From positions 1 to 14,713 of the forward strand of contig DATCDR010000250.1 of the NCBI GenBank assembly GCA_036510575.1: DNA of 14,713 nucleotides. The letters are read 5' to 3'. A program made the position numbers and the translations under genes. Positions 6,823 through 14,161 of the stretch are shown piece by piece (within the stretch, counting starts at the first letter, position 1; the number at the start of each line of letters is the position of its first letter). Source of the stretch: DATCDR01 sp036510575 (lineage in GTDB: Bacteria; Actinomycetota; Acidimicrobiia; Acidimicrobiales; Bog-793). The notes beneath the pieces were generated by a model, which was not told the DNA's origin, ran no database searches, and saw only the letters and a list, made by a program, of their open reading frames with translations.

Positions 6823-7183
6823 GACGCCCCCTTAATCAATCCGGCCGGGAGCCAGATCTCGGAATAGACTTGTTGTCAATCTATACGTTTTGACAGTTCA
6901 CATGCCACATCAGCACAGTCGGATGCGCCGCAGCCCGCGCCACATGAGTTGGCGAATGACGAGGTTCCAAGCTGGCCGACGACCAGAATGTGAACGCAAC
7001 CAGGTTCGAGGGCAATGCCAGGGCGTCGCCCTCGCCAAGGGCAGGTGACGTGTGCGAAGCGACCGATGGCGACGAGAACCGCAGGTGGCGAGACCAAATG
7101 CGCTGCGCCGGCAGCGTGCAAGCCGCCGACTGACGAGGCAGCTTTGTGTTCGAGCGGGATCTCGTTCTCCCGCTGGCGCCAGT
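6823..7183. other. Divergent intergenic region between Rieske oxygenase and propeller gene
   Basis: About 360 bases hold the 5' regions of both genes. The only clear element is the dyad at 6874-6895. A frame in the propeller's phase is open from GTG 7052 but its residues (RSDRWRREPQVARPNALRRQ) are arginine-rich low-complexity and look like translated non-coding DNA. No other gene is convincing on either strand. Confidence 0.5.
6874..6895. promoter_or_regulatory. Inverted repeat TGTCAA-N10-TTGACA upstream of Rieske oxygenase
   Basis: Perfect 6-base half-sites separated by 10 bases, 52 bases upstream of the Rieske start. The spacing (two helical-turn centres) suits a dimeric TetR- or FadR/GntR-type regulator. 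TTGACA on either strand could also act as a -35 box, although no matching -10 box is evident at 17 bases. No regulator gene adjoins it. Confidence 0.4.
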
Positions 7184-8431
7184 TTGCGCAACCGGGCCGT
7201 TGTCCCTTTGGTCCTGGTCCTCCTGGTGATGATCGGAATCGTGCCGTCAGCGCTAGCGAGCGCTGCGGTTGCGCCGGCCAGGATCTACGTCGCAAACGCC
7301 GGCGATCCGAGCACGGTCACGGTACTCAACGGCCTTACGAACTTCGTCGAGAAGTCAATACCTATTCGAAACGACATCGCCGTTGGCGTTGTGGTGGCAC
7401 CTGATGGGAAGGAGGCCTACGCGATAGCGGTCGGCAGCGATGAGATGGGATCGCCCGGCCGACTCGTGCCGATCAACACCTCGACCAACGTCGCCGGGGC
7501 AGTGATCAATGTCGGTACCGATCCTCAGTCGATCGCTTTCAATCCAAACGGCAGGTTCGCCTATGTGGTCGATGGCTACGATGCGGCGACGACCGCCGCA
7601 AACGCGCCCGGAACGATTACTCCGGTCAACCTTGCCGAAGGGGTAGCCGGGCGGCCGATCAAGGTGGGAACAAACCCAGGGAGCATCGCGATCACTCCGG
7701 ACGGTCGCACCGCGTACGTGGCGGACTCGAACTCGATCACTGGGAACCCGACGACGATCACGCCCATCAACCTCTTCACGAACACTCCTGAGAAGACCCT
7801 TCACGTCGCCGCGCGGGCTATCGCCGTCACTTTGAACGGCCAGACCGCGCTCGCGCTGACTTCGAACGGCGTGGTACCGATCGCTACGGCAACGAACATT
7901 CCCGGCCGACTTATCAGGCTTGGCGGCGTCCCTCAGGCCATCGCACTCGCTTCAGACGGCCAGATGGCCTGGGTGCTGACTGCGTCGGATCAGGGTCTCG
8001 CGTCCGACTTGGAGCGTGTCCAGCTCACCGCGATCAATGCCGCCACCTACGCGATCGGCAAAGTGGTCACGCTGCCAGGCATGCCCAAGAGCGGCGAGTG
8101 CTTCGTTGCAATCACGCCGAATGGCGCTCGGATCTATGCGCTCGGACAGGGCTCCGGCAAGACGGCGAGCATCCTCGTCGCCGTTGCTGCTTCGAACGAC
8201 GTCGCGAGCAAGCCGATCAAGGTTGGCGTCGACGCGACGGCGCTCGCGGTGAGTTCCAACAGCAAGTTCGTATACGTGCTCACTGCCGGCAGTGACTATC
8301 AAGGACCGCCCATCGCGTCGCAGCCGAAAAAGGCGCCGGGGAGCGTCATTCCGATCTCAACGGCGAGTGGGCGAGTTGGGACGCCGATCAAGGTGGGATT
8401 CCTTGCAAGTGCGATGGCCGTTGCACCATAA
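7184..8431 (+). CDS. Secreted YVTN-type beta-propeller repeat protein
   Basis: Exported protein of 415 residues from TTG 7184. This start gives a standard signal peptide: LRNR, the hydrophobic run VVPLVLVLLVMIGIVPSA and an ALA-SAA-type cleavage site. GTG 7052 would add 44 arginine-rich residues and is not favoured; TTG 7184 lacks a clear ribosome binding site, so the start is uncertain. The mature part is built of repeats of about 45-50 residues with the pattern P-[DN]-G-x-x-A-Y-V, then a [TV]PI[NS] strand and an I-K-V-G-x-x-P-x-x-I-A strand. Examples are FNPNGRFAYVVDG, ITPDGRTAYVAD, ASDGQMAWVLTA, ITPNGARIYALG. I count seven full repeats; the N-terminal ARIYVANAG strand and the C-terminal IKVGFLASAMAVAP piece should close the ring. 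No catalytic motif or anchor seen. YVTN proteins are surface or periplasmic and roles vary. Confidence 0.85.
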   Translation: MRNRAVVPLVLVLLVMIGIVPSALASAAVAPARIYVANAGDPSTVTVLNGLTNFVEKSIPIRNDIAVGVVVAPDGKEAYAIAVGSDEMGSPGRLVPINTSTNVAGAVINVGTDPQSIAFNPNGRFAYVVDGYDAATTAANAPGTITPVNLAEGVAGRPIKVGTNPGSIAITPDGRTAYVADSNSITGNPTTITPINLFTNTPEKTLHVAARAIAVTLNGQTALALTSNGVVPIATATNIPGRLIRLGGVPQAIALASDGQMAWVLTASDQGLASDLERVQLTAINAATYAIGKVVTLPGMPKSGECFVAITPNGARIYALGQGSGKTASILVAVAASNDVASKPIKVGVDATALAVSSNSKFVYVLTAGSDYQGPPIASQPKKAPGSVIPISTASGRVGTPIKVGFLASAMAVAP

Positions 8432-8481
8432 GGGGTGGTCGGTGGCAAGAGTCGTCGTCGCGTCGGAGTTCGTGGTTCTGC

Positions 8482-8491
8482 GTCACGTGAC
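8482..8491. promoter_or_regulatory. Palindrome GTCACGTGAC upstream of P450
   Basis: Perfect 10-base palindrome 115 bases before the P450 start, flanked by GGTTC (8474-8478) and GAACC (8498-8502), an imperfectly centred outer inverted repeat. It could be an operator, but short palindromes are common in GC-rich DNA. Confidence 0.25.
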
Positions 8492-8590
8492 TGGCGTGAA
8501 CCGTGGGCTAGACAGCTCAGTTCGCACTGCATTCACACGCGCCCCGATATGTGGAGAGTCGGGGGCCGATGCGAAGCGCGAGAGCGGCGC

Positions 8591-8598
8591 GGAGGTGA
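8591..8598 (+). promoter_or_regulatory. Strong ribosome binding site of the P450 gene
   Basis: GGAGGTGA is complementary to the 16S rRNA 3' end and lies 7 bases before ATG 8606. It decides the P450 start over frames open further upstream. Confidence 0.75.
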
Positions 8599-8605
8599 CG
8601 CCGCG

Positions 8606-9842
8606 ATGACTGACGTTGACCTCGATGAAGGTGTTCTCGGACTGATTGCGTTGTTCGACCCGAATCGGATCGCCGACCCCTACCCGACGTTCGCACGTCT
8701 TCGCGCCACTCGACCGATCTGGCGCGTAACGGAACGGCTCATCGTCCTAAGTCGCCACGAGGACTGTGCCAGGGTGCTGCGTGACCTCCGATTCGGTCAC
8801 GCGGAGGCGGACCAGGTCGCGACACGGCGACCGGTCGTACCGGGCATGGACGACGCGCTTACCGAGGCTCCACCTGTCCGTTCCTTCCTCGGCCTCGACC
8901 CGCCCGACCACACGCGCCTACGACGACTCGTTTCGCGGGCCTTCACGCCGTCAAGGGTCACCGAGCTCGCACCTCGAATCGAGGAGCTCGTCGCTGACTT
9001 GGTCGTCGATGTCACCACCTCCAGCGGCGAGGTCGATTTGATAGCGGCGTTGGCCTCGCCGTTGCCAGTAACCGTGATCAGCGAGCTTCTCGGGATCCCG
9101 TTTAGCGACAGCGAACAACTTGTCGGCTGGTCCGACGCATTGGCCCGTGGGCTCGACCCGGCATTTCTTCTGCCCGCCTCCGTCCGCGCCGGCCAGCAAC
9201 GCGCACGTGAGGAGTTCACCGACTACCTCGCCGAGCTGATCACCGAACGACGGCACTCGCCAGGTGATGATCTCTTGTCTGCACTTGTCGGCGTTCAAGA
9301 TGGCAGTGACCTACTCAGCGATGAGGAGCTCATTGCAACCTGCGTTCTCTTACTGATCGCAGGTCATGAGACGACGACGAGCCTGATCGGCACCGGCGTG
9401 CTCTCGTTGCTTCGTCATCCCGAACAACTTGCTCGACTTCGCGACCAGCCCTCGCTCATTCACGTCGCTGTCGAAGGAGATGCTTCGCTATGACTCACCG
9501 GTTCAGCTCACCGCTCGTTACGCCTTAGCTGACGCCGAGGTCGGCGGGGTGATCATCCCTGAGGGATCGTTCGTGCTGCTACTTATCGGCGTGGCGAACC
9601 GGGACCCAGATTTGTGTGTCGACCCCGACTCGCTCGACGTCGGCCGGCCGCCGAGCCACGATCTCGCCTTCGGCCAAGGGATCCATTTTTGTCTCGGGGC
9701 GCCGCTTGCGCGCTTGGAGGCTCAGATCGCCCTCAGTGCCGTGGTCCAAAGTGGCTCCGAGCTGCGTCTAGCGAGTGAGCCCGAGTGGAAGGAGAACTCG
9801 GTGCTTCGTGGACTACGCCGTCTTGTTGTCACCGTCTCTTGA
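8606..9842 (+). CDS. Cytochrome P450, with one frameshift at the K-helix
   Basis: Soluble bacterial cytochrome P450 monooxygenase, 411 residues once repaired, the normal class I length. The first frame (8606-9475) shows FDPNRIADPYPTFARLR, the C-helix LDPPDHTRLRRLVSRAFTP and the oxygen-binding I-helix LLIAGHETTTSLIG (Ala252 to Thr258). The second frame (from 9477) shows MLRYDSPVQLTARYALADA, FVLLLIGVANRDP and the heme loop FGQGIHFCLGAPLARLE with thiolate Cys362. The switch falls in VE(E)MLR, the ExxR motif. One extra G at 9476/9477 explains it exactly. As read, the protein would stop before the heme ligand and be inactive. No ferredoxin or ferredoxin reductase adjoins it, so it would use partners encoded elsewhere. 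Substrate unknown. Confidence 0.9.
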
Positions 9843-10031
9843 TAGCTGTGGCGAGAACGCCTGGTCGAACGAGTAGCGCGGGTTCGTGGTCGTCTCGAGA
9901 GGTCGACGGATCGGCTGCCACGGATGGATCCGATCGCCTACCGTCCTCCTCGGTGCGGGGATCCCGCACGCGTCAGCGAGCGCCCCGGTGCTAGAGATTT
10001 GAAGCGTGAAGTGTCTGGCTTACCTCGCTCG

Positions 10032-10580
10032 GTGAATATCACTAGGCGGGGAGCTACTCGATTGAGACGGTGCCTCGATGTAGGCGTGCTGATCGGAGCT
10101 GGGGCGATCGTGCTTTCGGCGTGCGGATCATCGACATCGGCCGCTCCACTGAGCCACTCCGCGATTCTGAAAGCCGATGCGGCAACCAAGGTCGTACATC
10201 TCGAGCTCGTGGCCAACGAGACGTCGAGCTTTAGTGGCTTCAACTTCGATGGATATGGCGGCGGCGCAATGCGGGTCAACGTCCCCGTCGGCTGGACGGT
10301 CGATGTCACCTGCACAAACGAGTCAACGACGATGGCGCACTCATGCGCGATCGTCGACGATGCCCCGATAGCGCTCTCCGGTGGGAGGATCGCCTTTGCC
10401 GGCGCGACTATTCCAGATCCCGCCAACGGCCTCGGACTGGGCGAGTCGGAGAGCTTCCAATTCATCGCGGCCAAGGTCGGCACCTACCGAATCGATTGCC
10501 TCGTTATCGGCCATGAGGCCGATGGCATGTGGGACTGGTTCAACGTCACGGATGGCGGAAGCCCCTCGGTGCAGACCTGA
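10032..10580 (+). CDS. Sulfocyanin-like blue-copper lipoprotein (cupredoxin)
   Basis: Probable membrane-anchored type 1 copper electron carrier on the outer face of the membrane. From GTG 10032 the 182-residue protein has a basic N-region (ITRRGATRLRR), a hydrophobic stretch (VGVLIGAGAIV) and a lipobox LSAC with Cys31 as the lipid-modified residue. The mature domain begins with a FSGFNFDGYGGGAMRVNVP block, as in sulfocyanins. The copper ligands are seen as His103 (MAHSCAIV) and the cluster DCLVIGHEADGMW, giving Cys156, His161 and Met166 with C-x4-H-x4-M spacing. Two further cysteines (Cys94 and Cys105) might form a disulfide, unusual for the family. Start is uncertain: GTG 10011, TTG 9999 and ATG 9924 are in frame; 10032 gives the best signal peptide, though no strong ribosome binding site precedes any. 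Sulfocyanins are known from acidophilic archaea and some bacteria; the partner oxidase is not here. Confidence 0.8.
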   Translation: MNITRRGATRLRRCLDVGVLIGAGAIVLSACGSSTSAAPLSHSAILKADAATKVVHLELVANETSSFSGFNFDGYGGGAMRVNVPVGWTVDVTCTNESTTMAHSCAIVDDAPIALSGGRIAFAGATIPDPANGLGLGESESFQFIAAKVGTYRIDCLVIGHEADGMWDWFNVTDGGSPSVQT

Positions 10581-10656
10581 CAAAGCTCCCTTTGGAGGTC
10601 GCCTCGACGGGTGCAACTCCCATGCTCGGCTCGCGCTTCGGCCCAGTGCGGGACTC

Positions 10657-10676
10657 GCGAGGTGCCACCTCGCTTT
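10657..10676 (+). terminator. Putative terminator after the sulfocyanin-like gene
   Basis: GCGAGGTG-C-CACCTCGC is a perfect palindromic hairpin (in practice a 6-bp stem with a 5-base loop) followed by TTT, 76 bases after the stop. The T-run is short, so termination would be modest. Confidence 0.4.
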
Positions 10677-10755
10677 CGATTGCGTTCTACGTTGAGACGC
10701 GTAGGGGTGGTGAGCCACAACGGCCGCAAAAACCTGTCGAGCGCAAGGGAAACTC

Positions 10756-11250
10756 GTGAACGCACAGTCACTGCCGGGTCTCGAGGACGTCAGCTGGCAG
10801 CGGCCATCTGATCGCCTATGGCGCTTGCGAGTTACCGAGGTCGCTAGCGTCGCTGTGCCGATCGGCCTCCTTGGTGGCGTTGCTGCGCTTGTCGCCGGCG
10901 GCCTGGTAGTCGCTGGAGCGGTTTTCGGAGGCGTCGTAGTAGCTGCGGCCTTTGTCCTGCTTATGCTCCGAAATCGCTACAAGGCGTGGAGCTACTGCGA
11001 ACGGGATGACGATCTCGTCGTCTCGCGCGGGGTGATGTTTCGCCGCCTGTCTGTCGTTCCCTATGGCCGAATGCAATTCGTCGATGTGACGGCGGGCCCA
11101 TTTGAGCGGACTTTTCACCTGGTGACGCTGCGGATGCACACGGCCGCCGCTGCAAGTGACGCCAGGATCCCTGGGCTTGAGGTCGAGGTAGCTACGCAGC
11201 TGCGCGATCGCCTCGCGACCCTCGGCGAAGCTATGGCTGCGGGTCTTTGA
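10756..11250 (+). CDS. Bacterial PH-domain membrane protein, YdbS-like
   Basis: Membrane protein of 164 residues with one bacterial PH-like (bPH2/DUF304) domain. GTG 10756 follows AAGGGA at a suitable distance. Two adjacent hydrophobic helices (VASVAVPIGLLGGVAALVAGGL and VVAGAVFGGVVVAAAFVLLML, residues about 30-70) are followed by the bPH2 domain: WSYCERDDDLVVSRGVMFRR, LSVVPYGRMQFVDVTAGPFER, FHLVTLRMHT. The sequence R-x-Q-x-V-D-V is the family's core strand. It overlaps the next gene (TTGA), and the pair matches the YdbS-YdbT arrangement, in which the products are thought to act together in the membrane. In Bacillus the operon has been linked to resistance against peptide antibiotics; the role here is not known. 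Confidence 0.87.
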   Translation: MNAQSLPGLEDVSWQRPSDRLWRLRVTEVASVAVPIGLLGGVAALVAGGLVVAGAVFGGVVVAAAFVLLMLRNRYKAWSYCERDDDLVVSRGVMFRRLSVVPYGRMQFVDVTAGPFERTFHLVTLRMHTAAAASDARIPGLEVEVATQLRDRLATLGEAMAAGL

Positions 11251-12578
11251 GCCAAGCCGACGGCTGGCAACGACTCCATCCGCTGACTCCGGTAGTTCGG
11301 GCCGGGCGGGTCGTCCCTGCGTTCATTCTCCTCCTCATCGTTGGTCACTCCAGCGGCGACGACCACGCGACCTCGGAGTTCTTTTATCTCGGCGTCATCG
11401 CGCTATCACTCGTGCTCGGCGTGGTGTCGTGGCTCGTGACTCGTTGGCGTCTAGACGCCGCGACGTTGGTCATCGAGTCGGGGCTCTTGCGCAGAAGCTC
11501 TCGTCGTTTGCCGCTCGCACGGCTTCAAGCGGTCGATGTGGTCGAACCCCTGCTCGCAAGGGTGTTCGGGCTCGCTGAGCTACGAATTCGTCTCGCCGGT
11601 TCGAGTCGTGTCGACGGACGGCTCGCGTACCTCGACGAACCCACCGCCGTTCGCCTTCGTGAGCGCTTGCTCGTGGGCCAACAACATGCCGAGCCCGAAG
11701 TCGAGCCACCGGAGAACGCGCTGCTCGCGACGGTGCAGCTCAGTCGGCTGGTCGGTGCGGTCTTCTTGAGCGGCACCTGGGCGTTTCCTGTCGCAGTCGT
11801 CCTCGGGTTGACCATCTTTTATCCAGGGCACACCGAAGCCATCATCGGAAGCTCGACGGCTTTCCTTTTCTATATCGCCCTCGGACTTTGGCGCCGAGTG
11901 AGCACCGACTACGGCTTCAGCGTGGCGCACACTGATGATGGTCTTCGGATCCGCAGCGGCTTACTTCAGACAGTTACGGAGACTATTCCGCGCGCCCGGA
12001 TCCAATCCATACGCCGCATCGAGCCGCTGCTGTGGCGTCCCCTCGGTTGGTGCCGTCTCGAGATCTCTGTCGCGAGCGGCCAGAAATCAAGCGGCGGCCG
12101 CGACCAATCCAGGCGACTTACGAAAGCACTGCTGCCAGTTGGGAGCCGAACAGAGTCCGACGAACTCCTTCGAGCGGTCCTCGGCACTGACCTCCCGGTC
12201 CTCGAGCGCCCGCCGCGTCGGGCATTTGTTCGATCGCCCCTCCGTTGTCTTTTCCTCGAGTGCGGCGTAAACGACGACTACGCCCTTGCGGTGACGGGGC
12301 GAATCTGCAGGCGTACCTGCTACGTCCCACTCTCCAAGGCACAAAGCGTCCGGCGCGTTCAGGGCCCGATCGAGCGCCTGCTCGGTCTTTCTTCCGTGAT
12401 GGTCGACGTCGCGGGGAGACACGGCGGGGCCAGCATGTTGTTTCGGGGCATTGACGACGCGGGCGAGCTTTTCGGCACCCTCGTTCGTCGGAGCCGAGCC
12501 GCTCGGCTACGGGTTGGCGAGGCCCCAGGCGCGCTTGGACGAAGCGGGGATGAAACGCCGGGAGGTCCGACGGCCTGA
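11247..12578 (+). CDS. Bacterial PH-domain membrane protein, YdbT-like, three bPH2 domains
   Basis: Membrane protein of 443 residues. TTG 11247 overlaps the stop of the YdbS-like gene by three bases, implying coupled translation. Two helices (VVPAFILLLIVGHSS, FFYLGVIALSLVLGVVSWL) precede bPH2 domain 1 (LVIESGLLRRSSRRLPLARLQ, VDVVEPLLARVFGLAELRI). A second helix pair (VGAVFLSGTWAFPVAVVLGL, SSTAFLFYIALGLW) precedes domain 2 (LRIRSGLLQTVTETIPRARIQ, IRRIEPLLWRPLGW). Domain 3 (YALAVTGRICRRTCYVPLSK, AQSVRRVQGPIERLLGL) has lost a preceding helix pair or carries a poor one. This is the usual YdbT layout of repeated SGLL..R...P..R.Q blocks. Composition and codon use match the neighbours. Function is unproven; a cell-envelope role is inferred. 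Confidence 0.87.
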   Translation: MSQADGWQRLHPLTPVVRAGRVVPAFILLLIVGHSSGDDHATSEFFYLGVIALSLVLGVVSWLVTRWRLDAATLVIESGLLRRSSRRLPLARLQAVDVVEPLLARVFGLAELRIRLAGSSRVDGRLAYLDEPTAVRLRERLLVGQQHAEPEVEPPENALLATVQLSRLVGAVFLSGTWAFPVAVVLGLTIFYPGHTEAIIGSSTAFLFYIALGLWRRVSTDYGFSVAHTDDGLRIRSGLLQTVTETIPRARIQSIRRIEPLLWRPLGWCRLEISVASGQKSSGGRDQSRRLTKALLPVGSRTESDELLRAVLGTDLPVLERPPRRAFVRSPLRCLFLECGVNDDYALAVTGRICRRTCYVPLSKAQSVRRVQGPIERLLGLSSVMVDVAGRHGGASMLFRGIDDAGELFGTLVRRSRAARLRVGEAPGALGRSGDETPGGPTA

Positions 12579-12745
12579 GCGGCTGCCGGCCGGTTTTATC
12601 CTTCGGCCTTGCTCGCCGATCCTTACGATGTGTCCGCTCGCCGGGCGACGAGCCGGCTCGCTCTTCGCATCGTGCCGCAGGCGCCGGTAGATTTCTCTAT
12701 TGGAGCAGCGCGTGAAGGAATGGCACAGCACCACGGAGCGAGCCT

Positions 12746-12752
12746 GGGGGAG
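12746..12752 (+). promoter_or_regulatory. Ribosome binding site fixing the start of the second Rieske gene
   Basis: GGGGGAG lies 4 bases before ATG 12757. It favours that start over ATG 12700, whose extra 19 residues have no counterpart in the paralogue. Confidence 0.65.
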
Positions 12753-12756
12753 TTCT

Positions 12757-14094
12757 ATGTTGAGCACAGAGGAGAACGAGTACCTGACCAAGATCGGGCC
12801 GGGGACACCGACCGGATCTTTCATGCGGGAGTACTGGCTCCCGGCGATGATCTCCACGGAGCTTCCAACTCCGGATTGCGATCCAGTGCGAGTGATGATG
12901 CTCGGCGAACAGCTAATCGGCTTTCGTGACAGCCAGGGACGTCCGGGACTCATCGCGAACCTCTGTACGCACCGCGGAGCGAGCCTCTTTTTCGGACGAA
13001 ACGAAGAGAGCGGGATCCGGTGCGTCTACCACGGCTGGAAGTTCGACGTTGACGGCAACTGTGTGGACATGCCGAACGAACCCGCCGAGTCGAACTTCAA
13101 GAGCCGCATCAAGGCGCAGGCCTATCGGGTTACGGAGTACGGCGGGCTGATCTGGGTCTATATGGGAAGCCGCGAGGTGCCACCACCGCTGCCGGGTATC
13201 GAAGCTGCCGCATACCCGGAAGGGGAGTACCGAGTAAGCGCGACGCTCCGGGATTGCAACTGGCTCCAGGCACTCGAAGGAGATATCGACACCGTCCACG
13301 CAGCGTTCCTGCACGGGGGCCAGTACAAGCCCGAGCACTTCCCGGAGGGAACGTTCAACTACTACGAGTCCAGCCAGCGCTTTGCGCGCTTTATCGCGTT
13401 CGATACCGAGTACGGCTGCCTCTACGGTGCCGGAAGGCCAGCTGGGCCCGGGCGGGTCTACTGGCGAGTAGGTCAGTTCATGTTCCCGATCTGGACCCAG
13501 CCCGCACCTGGGCTCCTCGGCTACAAGATCCTCACCACCTGTTGGGTGCCCTTGGACGACGATCACACGCTCAGCTACACGATCTCAGTCCCTTCCAAGG
13601 ACTCCTACAACCCGAAGAACCCAGGACCTCCTCCCAACCAGGGCGGCATCTTGCCGAACACAACTGACTGGTTCGGTCGCTTTCGAACGGTCGCGAACCT
13701 CGAGAACGACTTCCTTATGGACCGAGACGCGCAGCGCAAGATGTTTAAGTACGTCGGCGTCCAGAACGTCATGGCGGAGGACCACGCGGTACAGGCGTCG
13801 ATGGGTCCGGTCCTCGACCGCACGATCGAGCACCTCGGGACATCGGACCTGATGATCCTCCAGGTACGCCGACGCCTGATCGAAGCCGTCCAGGAGTGGT
13901 CCGACCACAAGACCCCGCCTCCTGCGCTCGATAGTCCGGACCTCTACGGTCTCCGCTGCGGTGGCGTCTTCCTCCCCGAAGGCCAAGACCTGATGGATGG
14001 AGTCAAGGATCTGATCAAGCCCTTCGTCGACCACCCGGAGATCGATCCCGCGATCGTTGGTGGCGTGAAGTACCTCGATCTTTCTAAGCGCTAA
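12757..14094 (+). CDS. Rieske non-heme iron oxygenase, alpha subunit, paralogue of the gene at 5590-6822
   Basis: Cytoplasmic oxygenase of 445 residues. Rieske ligands are Cys70-x-His72 (CTHRGASL) and Cys89-xx-His92 (CVYHGW). The catalytic iron site is NWLQALEGDIDTVHAAFLH, with bridging Asp178 and ligands His181 and His186. The third carboxylate probably lies in MAEDHAVQASMGPVLDRT, a segment characteristic of phthalate dioxygenase-like enzymes. It aligns without a gap to the other Rieske protein over the first 186 residues, with about 55 of the first 94 residues identical by my count, but has an extra Pro-rich loop (YNPKNPGPPPNQGG) and a longer C-terminus (GVFLPEGQDLMDGVKDLIKPF). Substrate is unknown and probably differs from the paralogue's. 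No ferredoxin or reductase adjoins it. Codon choice is strongly C/G-ending, suggesting good expression. Confidence 0.93.
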   Translation: MLSTEENEYLTKIGPGTPTGSFMREYWLPAMISTELPTPDCDPVRVMMLGEQLIGFRDSQGRPGLIANLCTHRGASLFFGRNEESGIRCVYHGWKFDVDGNCVDMPNEPAESNFKSRIKAQAYRVTEYGGLIWVYMGSREVPPPLPGIEAAAYPEGEYRVSATLRDCNWLQALEGDIDTVHAAFLHGGQYKPEHFPEGTFNYYESSQRFARFIAFDTEYGCLYGAGRPAGPGRVYWRVGQFMFPIWTQPAPGLLGYKILTTCWVPLDDDHTLSYTISVPSKDSYNPKNPGPPPNQGGILPNTTDWFGRFRTVANLENDFLMDRDAQRKMFKYVGVQNVMAEDHAVQASMGPVLDRTIEHLGTSDLMILQVRRRLIEAVQEWSDHKTPPPALDSPDLYGLRCGGVFLPEGQDLMDGVKDLIKPFVDHPEIDPAIVGGVKYLDLSKR

Positions 14095-14115
14095 CGCCTC
14101 CAGTCGCCTCCATGT

Positions 14116-14143
14116 CCAGCGCCTATCGGTCGTGACGCGCTGG
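14116..14143. terminator. Hairpin between convergent Rieske and MBL genes
   Basis: CCAGCGC (14116-14122) and GCGCTGG (14137-14143) form a perfect 7-bp stem around a 14-base loop, and a smaller CTCGA-ctct-TCGAG hairpin follows. There is no T-run, so this is a weak terminator candidate. Confidence 0.3.
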
Positions 14144-14161
14144 CTCGACTCTTCGAGTGGC

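Noticed and set aside
5911..6867. 318-codon plus-strand open frame opposite the Rieske gene
   Set aside because: It mirrors a high-GC gene with clear Rieske motifs on the other strand; the product has no motif and is arginine/valine-rich.
9938..10483. 181-codon minus-strand frame opposite the sulfocyanin-like gene
   Set aside because: The plus strand has the lipobox and four copper ligands; the minus product lacks any domain.
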